Shown: positions 57,986 through 64,000 of the stretch, one piece after another
Numbering within the stretch: position 1 is the stretch's first letter
Layout: the number at the start of each line of letters is the position of its first letter
Assembly: GCF_000373785.1 (NCBI RefSeq)
Contig: NZ_KB892379.1
Span: forward strand, 149,916-213,915
Reading direction: 5' to 3'
Length of the DNA stretch: 64,000 nt
Origin: Erysipelothrix tonsillarum DSM 14972
GTDB taxonomy: Bacteria; Bacillota_I; Bacilli_A; Erysipelotrichales; Erysipelotrichaceae
Made by a program: the position numbers and the translations under genes
Notes under the pieces: model-generated
What the model saw: the letters and a program-made list of their open reading frames with translations, nothing else
Told to the model about the DNA's origin: nothing
Databases searched by the model: none

Positions 57986-59654
57986 ATAATTCTCCTTTCG
58001 GTATCACCAATCTAATTTTTGTTCCCAATAGACTGCTTTCGATATTAAGGTGACTTCCTGGTCCATAAATGAGATGGAGCCGCTTGATAATGCTTCGAAT
58101 ACCGTATGAATTACCATCCATTTGTGGGTTTTCTTTCATCGCAACAATTTGGTTAAGGGTTGTTGCTTCAAGGCCACTTCCGTTATCATTTACATCAAGA
58201 TAAATATTTGATTCATCTTGGGAACCTATAATTGAGACTTTAAGATAACCTTTATCCTTATAGCCATGTTTAATAGAGTTTTCAATGAGCGGCTGAATTA
58301 AAAGTTTAGGAATCCGTAAATTATTAATTTCAGCATCAATTTCTATATCGTAATCAAACCGCTCCATCAATCGAATCTTATTGATTTCTAAGTAGCGCTC
58401 TACATATAAAATATCATCACCAAGCTGAACATAATTATCGTGATCATCAATACTATAACGCAATAAGTTTGTAATATTTAGAATCAACTTTTGAGCTGTA
58501 TTTGGGTCGTAATCAATTAAGTAACGGATTGTTTCAAGTGAATTATAGAGAAAGTGAGGGTTGAATTGGGCCTCAAGTTGTTTAATCTGAGCTTTGTTTT
58601 TCAGGTCGGTAAGTTCACGATTATCTTCAAATGCCACGTTGAGCCGCTGAGCCATAATATTAAATGCATCCCCAAGTAATTCAAATTCATCGTTGGTGTT
58701 AATTTCTACCTGATAACTTAAATCACCATCAATTAGCTTTTCAATACCATTCATCAAAATTTCAATGGATGCACTGGATTCTCTACCTACACGTTGTGCA
58801 ACTGTTTTGTTAGCCCGATTCATAAAGATTCCGGTCGCTATCATAAAAATGATGAGCAAACTATAGTTTTTAAGGAAGGAGTCGTGTGGTGAAATCGTGT
58901 GAATCCATAAATTATTCTGAAGTAAAGACCTTGACCGAACTCGGTATGGCGTTTCGTTGAGAAGAATATTTCGTTCTCTACTTGGATTAAAACGGGAAAT
59001 TGAGCCAATAAATTTTGGCGACGTTGTGGCGACAACATACCCAAATTGATCCGTCACAACAATGTTAGGAACTGTTTTGTGTTGAAGGAGTATATCAAAC
59101 GAATCGGGATCAACATAATATAACACATGAAATGTGCGATCGTTCTGGTCCACGATATCACGTCCAAAAACGAGCGTATGATGCGCTTGCGAAAGGACCG
59201 GAATCTGTGTTGTTGATAGGGTCAAATGTTCTTGATTTAGTCGAGAAGTGTAGATTTGATTAAATGTTCGTTGATATTCCGAAACATACATTGAAGGTAA
59301 GGTGATAAAAACGGGTTTTAAGTCAGAATCTAAAATGGCCATTTGTAAGGACAGACTGGTAGCATTCGCACTTTTATAGTAGTTTTCGTATAAAACGGAT
59401 TGTTCTGGGATAAAATTGGAACTTTTCGCTAAAACTTGGATTTCATCAATGTGTTCATTGAGGGTGCTTTCTAATACAGTTATCTGTTTTTCGATTTCTT
59501 TTTGTGCACGTGAACTCATGAATATATTTCGAAATGCATATTCATAGGAAAAAAAACAAACGAGTACCAGTACCATGATAAGAAAAGGAATATGGCCATA
59601 TTTTATAAACGTCTGTTTAATTTTATCTTCAAATGTGTTTATTTGTCGTTTCAT
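57963..59654 (-). CDS. YesM-type sensor histidine kinase
   Basis: 563 residues. An N-terminal helix (about 18-36), an extracytoplasmic sensor domain (about 40-265), a second helix (about 267-285), a HAMP domain and a His_kinase domain with HFLYNSLETIRYLI follow. The ATPase part has LIENSIKHGYKDKG and a DNGSGL block. No strong ribosome binding site was seen at ATG 59654. Gene order (binding protein, ATPase, permease, kinase, regulator) on one strand points to transport-linked sensing, perhaps through the binding protein. Confidence 0.93.
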   Translation of the reverse strand: MKRQINTFEDKIKQTFIKYGHIPFLIMVLVLVCFFSYEYAFRNIFMSSRAQKEIEKQITVLESTLNEHIDEIQVLAKSSNFIPEQSVLYENYYKSANATSLSLQMAILDSDLKPVFITLPSMYVSEYQRTFNQIYTSRLNQEHLTLSTTQIPVLSQAHHTLVFGRDIVDQNDRTFHVLYYVDPDSFDILLQHKTVPNIVVTDQFGYVVATTSPKFIGSISRFNPSRERNILLNETPYRVRSRSLLQNNLWIHTISPHDSFLKNYSLLIIFMIATGIFMNRANKTVAQRVGRESSASIEILMNGIEKLIDGDLSYQVEINTNDEFELLGDAFNIMAQRLNVAFEDNRELTDLKNKAQIKQLEAQFNPHFLYNSLETIRYLIDYDPNTAQKLILNITNLLRYSIDDHDNYVQLGDDILYVERYLEINKIRLMERFDYDIEIDAEINNLRIPKLLIQPLIENSIKHGYKDKGYLKVSIIGSQDESNIYLDVNDNGSGLEATTLNQIVAMKENPQMDGNSYGIRSIIKRLHLIYGPGSHLNIESSLLGTKIRLVIPKGELYDKSLRD

Positions 59655-59711
59655 ATACTAATTATAAACGAAAAGAAGGTCGTTAAACCTTCCTTTCATA
59701 ACATGTATTAT

Positions 59712-61367
59712 CTACATGGTTACATCCTTTCCTTTTGATAGTTTCATAAAGATGAGAAGCGAAATAATTGTGAGCGTAGATAGAATTGCAGAGAGTGCAG
59801 CAGCAACACCGTAGTTACCACGAATAACTTGTGTATAAATGGATACGGTTAGGGTTGCGGTGCGACCTGTGTAAAGAATAATTGCTGTGGATAATTCAGA
59901 AATCATCGTTACCCAGGAAAGAATTGCTCCGGAAATAACGCCATTTTTCATCATTGGCATCGTAACTTTAAAGAAGGTTTTAACGTTGCTGGAACCAAGT
60001 GAAATCGCAGCCTCTTCGACGCTTACAGAGATTTGAGAGAGAATTGCGACTGATGATCTAATGGTATAGGGCAGACGCCGTACAACTAAAGCAACAATCA
60101 TGATTAACATTGTACTTGCAATTTTAATAGGTTTGTGTGAAAACGTTGTTAACAGTGCAATCCCTAAAACTGTACCCGGAATAATATAAGGAATCATGGT
60201 CACTGTATCCAGTGCTGCCGTCATTGCATTTTTACGACGGACTGCAATATAGGCGATGATAACAGCGAGAATAATAACGATAACGAGCGAAATACCAGGA
60301 ATAACAAAGGTATTTCGAATACTATTACCCAGTTTAGAGAATGCGGTACGATAGCTGTCTAATGAATAGCCATCCACAAAGATTAAACCAGAAGTCTTGA
60401 GGAATGATGTGTAAAATACATACAGTTGCGGCATAAATGCTAAGCCAACAAAACCATAAACAAAAAGATGCACAAAGAAACTTTGAAGTGGTTTAAGCTT
60501 TTTAGGTTCTACTGAATGAAGTGCACTCATGGAGAATTGATTACGGTTTGATAACCAGCGTTGAACGAGGAAGAATACTGTTGTTAATGCGATTGCAATC
60601 ATACTGATTGCGGCAGCAAAACCAGCATCTCCACCCACTTCACTGATAAATTCATCAAAGATGAGTCGTGGGAAGGTACGATATCCTTCACCAATTAACA
60701 TTGGCGTCCCAAAATCAGCAAATGCACGCATGAATACTAATAGGGCACAAGCATAGATCGTGGGTTTAATGAGTGGCAGAATAACTTTGAAGAAACGTTT
60801 TACACCTGTAATTCCCATGCTTTCAGAAGCTTCAATAAGGGTATTGTCAATACTCTTTAAAGCACCGGATATGTATAAATAAACAAGTGGGAAGAGCTGC
60901 AGTGTTAATACAAGGAGTATTCCACCGAATCCATAGATATCCGGAAGGGCAATCCCAATTGTATTTGCAAAAAACTTAGTAATTAGACCATTACGTCCAA
61001 GAAGTAAAATCCATGAATAAGCTCCGATAAAAGGTGCTGACATCGAACATAAGATAATGATGATATGGATAAACTTTTTACCGCGCACCTTATACATCGT
61101 TAGAAAGTATGCAAGTGGCACACCGATAACAAGTGTAAGGATTGTTGCTACGATAGTTACTTTAAAACTGTTTGTAATGGTTTGAAGGTAATAACCTTGT
61201 CCAAAAAACTTAGCAAAATGTTGCGTTGTAAACCCACCTAATGCAGGGTCATAGATTGCTTTGACAAGAAGATTACCAATAGGATATAAGAAGAATATTA
61301 AGTATAAAGCGAAGATAAATAACGTTGATCCTTTCCAAAAATCGAATTTTTTGAAATAATTAATCAT
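59712..61367 (-). CDS. Fbp/Afu-type ABC permease, fused double domain
   Basis: 551 residues. Two copies of the ABC-permease fold are joined in one chain. Each has an EAA loop: EASESMGITGVKRFFKV in the first and EAAISLGSSNVKTFFKV in the second. About twelve membrane helices. This FbpB-like arrangement is used for ferric iron, thiamine, 2-aminoethylphosphonate and, in the Afu case, sugar phosphates. Overlaps the ATPase gene by 8 bases. Confidence 0.93.
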   Translation of the reverse strand: MINYFKKFDFWKGSTLFIFALYLIFFLYPIGNLLVKAIYDPALGGFTTQHFAKFFGQGYYLQTITNSFKVTIVATILTLVIGVPLAYFLTMYKVRGKKFIHIIIILCSMSAPFIGAYSWILLLGRNGLITKFFANTIGIALPDIYGFGGILLVLTLQLFPLVYLYISGALKSIDNTLIEASESMGITGVKRFFKVILPLIKPTIYACALLVFMRAFADFGTPMLIGEGYRTFPRLIFDEFISEVGGDAGFAAAISMIAIALTTVFFLVQRWLSNRNQFSMSALHSVEPKKLKPLQSFFVHLFVYGFVGLAFMPQLYVFYTSFLKTSGLIFVDGYSLDSYRTAFSKLGNSIRNTFVIPGISLVIVIILAVIIAYIAVRRKNAMTAALDTVTMIPYIIPGTVLGIALLTTFSHKPIKIASTMLIMIVALVVRRLPYTIRSSVAILSQISVSVEEAAISLGSSNVKTFFKVTMPMMKNGVISGAILSWVTMISELSTAIILYTGRTATLTVSIYTQVIRGNYGVAAALSAILSTLTIISLLIFMKLSKGKDVTM

Positions 61368-62469
61368 TATCGTTTACCACACCTTTAATGAGGTTACGTG
61401 ATCCGTCTTCCGTAAAGATATTAATTTTACCAATCTTAACATCGAGAGAAACGACTTCTCCTTCCTCGTAAAGATGATTAATTGCTGATTCTTCAACAAT
61501 ATCTACACTTTGACCGTTCTCTAAGAGAACTGAGTAGTGAGTATTTAGACCTAAGAAAATAGTTGTTTTAATGGTACCTTTTAGGAAACTTCGATCTTTG
61601 GAAATGACAAATTCTTCAGGTCTAATAGATACTTGTACAGATTGCGGGGTAATATTGTCTACAAAGTTGTTTGTATCCATTGGAATTACATCACCTGTAT
61701 CTAACTGTAGGTTTACTTTGTTATCTTCTTTTGTGATGTGTCCGTTTAAGATATTTGAGCGACCGATAAAGGTTGCAACAAATATATTTGCAGGACGTTG
61801 GTAGATATTTTGAGGTGTACCGATATGTTGTATATCGCCACCTTCCATTACAGCAATACGATCTGAAACAGACATTGCTTCTTCCTGATCATGAGTAACA
61901 TATACGGTAGTGATATTAACAGATTGTTGAATCTCTTTAATTGCGGTTCGCATATCAATCCGTAATTTAGCATCTAAGTTACTTAATGGCTCATCCATAA
62001 GCAATACATCCGGTTCAATAACGATTGCGCGCGCTAATGCGACACGTTGTTGTTGTCCACCTGATAATTTTTCAGGCATACGATCTTTATATTCTTCGAT
62101 TTGCATTGTTTTTAACATTTTATTAACAGCTTTATCAATTGTTTGAGAATCAAGTTTTCTATTTTTTAATCCAAATGCAACATTTTCATAAACCGTTAAA
62201 TGCGGGAAAATCGCATAGTTCTGAAATACCATTCCAATATTACGGTTAGCAGGGGGCATATCATTAATGATTTTGTCGTTGAAGGCAAAGGTACCACCTT
62301 CAATGGTATTGAACCCTGCAATCATTCTTAATAACGTTGTCTTTCCACATCCAGATGGACCAAGGAGGGTGAAGAATTCACCCTCCTTGATATCAACTGA
62401 AAGGTTGGAAAGAATGGTGTTATCACCATAGCGCTTCACAGCGTTGTTGATTTTAATATTAACACTCAT
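61360..62469 (-). CDS. Fbp/Afu-type ABC transporter ATPase
   Basis: 369 residues. Walker A GPSGCGKTT, Q-loop FQNYAIFPHL, signature LSGGQQQRVALARA, Walker [14 protein letters not shown] and switch YVTHDQEEA, then a C-terminal TOBE-like regulatory domain. It is the energy-coupling part of the importer and follows the binding-protein gene by 24 bases. Confidence 0.94.
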   Translation of the reverse strand: MSVNIKINNAVKRYGDNTILSNLSVDIKEGEFFTLLGPSGCGKTTLLRMIAGFNTIEGGTFAFNDKIINDMPPANRNIGMVFQNYAIFPHLTVYENVAFGLKNRKLDSQTIDKAVNKMLKTMQIEEYKDRMPEKLSGGQQQRVALARAIVIEPDVLLMDEPLSNLDAKLRIDMRTAIKEIQQSVNITTVYVTHDQEEAMSVSDRIAVMEGGDIQHIGTPQNIYQRPANIFVATFIGRSNILNGHITKEDNKVNLQLDTGDVIPMDTNNFVDNITPQSVQVSIRPEEFVISKDRSFLKGTIKTTIFLGLNTHYSVLLENGQSVDIVEESAINHLYEEGEVVSLDVKIGKINIFTEDGSRNLIKGVVNDND

Positions 62470-62493
62470 AAGTTGCCTCTTTCTATTTTATGA

Positions 62494-63510
62494 TTATTGT
62501 AATTCTGCAAAGAGTTTTGTATAACGTTCTACAATCTCTGCTTTGTGATCAAATACATATTCCATATCTTCGTATTTGAGAGGAATTTGATCGAATGGAT
62601 CAAGGTGTGACCCAACTTTTGCATCTTTACGTACAGGACGGTTTGTGAGTTCTGAACCAAAGATGTCTTGAACTTCTTGAGATAATAAGAAGTCAATGAA
62701 CTTTTGAGCGTTTTCTACGTTTTTAGCATCTTTAATAATTGCTGATCCAGCAGGTAAGAATACTGCACCTTCTTTTGGATAAACAATTTCGATGTTTTCA
62801 GCACCATCTTGAATTAATTTTGCGACAGGATCTTCGTAAGCAAGCCCAACATGCATTTCGCCATCAGCTACTGATTTGTAAACACCTGATGAACTTGATT
62901 GGATTTTACCATCCCATTGTTGAATTAATTTACCTACATAGTCCCAAGCTTTATCGGATTGGTAATCACCATCTCCCATTGATACAAGGATATTTGTAAG
63001 TTGTGCGAAAGCACTGGATGAGTTTGCAGGGTCAGCAGTTGCTATTTTTCCTTTTAACTCAGGTTGAAGTAAGTCTTCGTAGCTATCAATTTTAATATCT
63101 TTAGTAAGTTCTTTATTCTTAACAAGAACACTACCATCTAATACTGTAAATGTTAGATAACCATCTTTATTTTTATATGCATCGATGATGTTGTCATTTT
63201 CTGTTGATACATATTCTTGGAACAAGTCTTTATTTCCAAGATATTGTGTATATGACCCACCGAAGAGCACGTCTCCATAAGGATTGCCTGCTTCCGATTC
63301 AATTCGTTTAAAGAGTTCTCCTGTTCCAGCTTGGATCAGTTCTACTTTAACGCCGGTCTTTTCTTCGAAGAGAGGGATTACGGCATTGATAATACCTTCG
63401 GAGTTTGTTGTATAAACAACGAGACTGTCACTGTCTCCTCCTTTAGAACCACATCCAACAGCAAGTAATAGTACAAGTAATACTGTAATTACTTTAGAAA
63501 ATTTTTTCAT
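62494..63510 (-). CDS. Fbp/Afu-type substrate-binding lipoprotein
   Basis: 338 residues. Lipoprotein signal (residues 1-21) with lipobox LLAVGCGSKG, so it is anchored to the membrane outside. The mature part has VVYTTNSEGIINAVIPLFEEKT and GDVLFGG, typical of the FbpA/AfuA-type family. Whether the ligand is iron, phosphonate or a sugar phosphate is not clear by eye. The linked YesMN system argues for a carbohydrate-type ligand. ATG 63510 is used because AGGAGG lies right upstream. The ORF extension to 63537 is rejected. Confidence 0.9.
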   Translation of the reverse strand: MKKFSKVITVLLVLLLAVGCGSKGGDSDSLVVYTTNSEGIINAVIPLFEEKTGVKVELIQAGTGELFKRIESEAGNPYGDVLFGGSYTQYLGNKDLFQEYVSTENDNIIDAYKNKDGYLTFTVLDGSVLVKNKELTKDIKIDSYEDLLQPELKGKIATADPANSSSAFAQLTNILVSMGDGDYQSDKAWDYVGKLIQQWDGKIQSSSSGVYKSVADGEMHVGLAYEDPVAKLIQDGAENIEIVYPKEGAVFLPAGSAIIKDAKNVENAQKFIDFLLSQEVQDIFGSELTNRPVRKDAKVGSHLDPFDQIPLKYEDMEYVFDHKAEIVERYTKLFAELQ

Positions 63511-63566
63511 TTTTCCTCCTGTGATGATTTTAATCATCTTCTGTTATAGTTATATTCTACGATTGT

Positions 63567-63580
63567 TGTAATCGCTTTCA
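63567..63580 (+). promoter_or_regulatory. Perfect cre site between the importer and PTS genes
   Basis: TGTAATCGCTTTCA matches the cre consensus TGNAANCGNTNNCA at every fixed position. It lies 57 bases upstream of the binding-protein start and about 135 bases before the PTS gene on the other strand, so CcpA could control either or both. Confidence 0.75.
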
Positions 63581-63714
63581 TATCCTAAAATACATAAAAA
63601 AAAGCGAAAATCTAACAAATATCGTTCTTAATCTTAATTTATCATTTTTTATCAAAAACATCTTGAAATCCCTTTCTATATTCGATAAAGTATAGACACT
63701 CAAGGAGGGGAAAA

Positions 63715-64000
63715 ATGAAAAAGAAAGTTATTGATTTGCTTCAACAATTAGGACGTACCTTTATGTTGCCGATTGCATTGTTACCATTTGCAGGTCTTTT
63801 GTTAGGACTTGGTGCAACGTTTACCAATCCGTCATTAATAGAGATGTACAATTTACAAGGTATCCTTGCACAAACAGGTATACTTTATAAAATATTAATG
63901 ATTATGAAAGCATGTGGGGAGATTGTATTTGCAAACCTTCCGCTGCTTTTCGCGATTGGCGTTGCGTTTGGTATGGCTCGAGAATCTAAGGAGGTTGCTG
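63715..64000 (+). CDS. PTS EIIC component, glucose family (3' end outside window)
   Basis: 95 residues visible, running off the right edge. The sequence has the start typical of glucose/maltose/GlcNAc-type EIIC permeases: LLQQLGRTFMLPIALLPFAGLLLGLG, then ANLPLLFAIGVAFGMARE. It has a strong AAGGAGGGG site. Divergent from the importer operon with a perfect cre site between. The exact sugar cannot be told from this fragment. Confidence 0.88.
   Translation, partial: MKKKVIDLLQQLGRTFMLPIALLPFAGLLLGLGATFTNPSLIEMYNLQGILAQTGILYKILMIMKACGEIVFANLPLLFAIGVAFGMARESKEVA

Overview
The window is a low-GC Gram-positive chromosome segment: AT-rich, strong AGGAGG-type ribosome binding sites, Rho-independent terminators, sortase-anchored proteins, PTS transporters and YesMN-type two-component systems. 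The gene content fits Erysipelotrichia, and Erysipelothrix is my best guess. That is inference from gene style, not a database match. No rRNA, CRISPR array, intact insertion sequence or prophage was seen.

Layout. 1-5.4 kb: 3' end of leuS, then a compact Tad/Flp-type pilus operon (CpaB-, CpaF-, TadB- and TadC-like proteins, a tiny Flp-like pilin and two related pseudopilin-like proteins). 5.4-10.1 kb: coaX, a metallophosphoesterase, a PadR regulator with its membrane partner, and an lrgA-lrgB-phosphatase operon. 10.1-18.6 kb: two tRNA arrays that repeat the same Lys-Thr-Val order, two identical tRNA-Gly genes, tRNA-Gln, glpK, pta, a PucR-type regulator and a shared sugar-ABC ATPase. 18.8-22.6 kb: IclR regulator divergent from a second lrgA-lrgB pair fused into an operon with a 2-keto acid hydratase and a pyruvate aldolase. 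23-29 kb: large beta-helix surface protein with an LPQAG anchor, a NatAB-type ABC exporter and an aspartate dehydrogenase-like enzyme.

29.3-37.5 kb is the most interesting part: a phosphopantetheinyl transferase divergent from an operon encoding an amino-acid-adenylating enzyme, a fold-type III PLP decarboxylase, an acyl carrier protein, an MBOAT acyltransferase and an extracytoplasmic SGNH protein, followed by an OmpR-type two-component system. It has the logic of dltABCD (activate amino acid, load carrier, transfer across the membrane to a surface polymer) with a decarboxylase inserted. The likely product is a decarboxylated, amine-bearing acyl group on a surface polymer. CTTAA-type direct repeats in helical phase occur both before this operon and before the regulator genes.

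37.7-42.3 kb: a small membrane-protein/amidase operon, a Na/phosphate cotransporter and a methyltransferase. 42.5-53.7 kb: host- and glucan-directed surface enzymes: a sortase-anchored GH101 endo-alpha-N-acetylgalactosaminidase, a ROK repressor, a cellobiose-type PTS IIC, a TIM-barrel-like protein and a sortase-anchored GH16 beta-glucanase. 53.8-63.5 kb (minus strand): aminotransferase, ornithine cyclodeaminase family enzyme, PucR regulator, and a YesMN two-component system with an Fbp/Afu-type ABC importer. The window ends in a glucose-family PTS gene.
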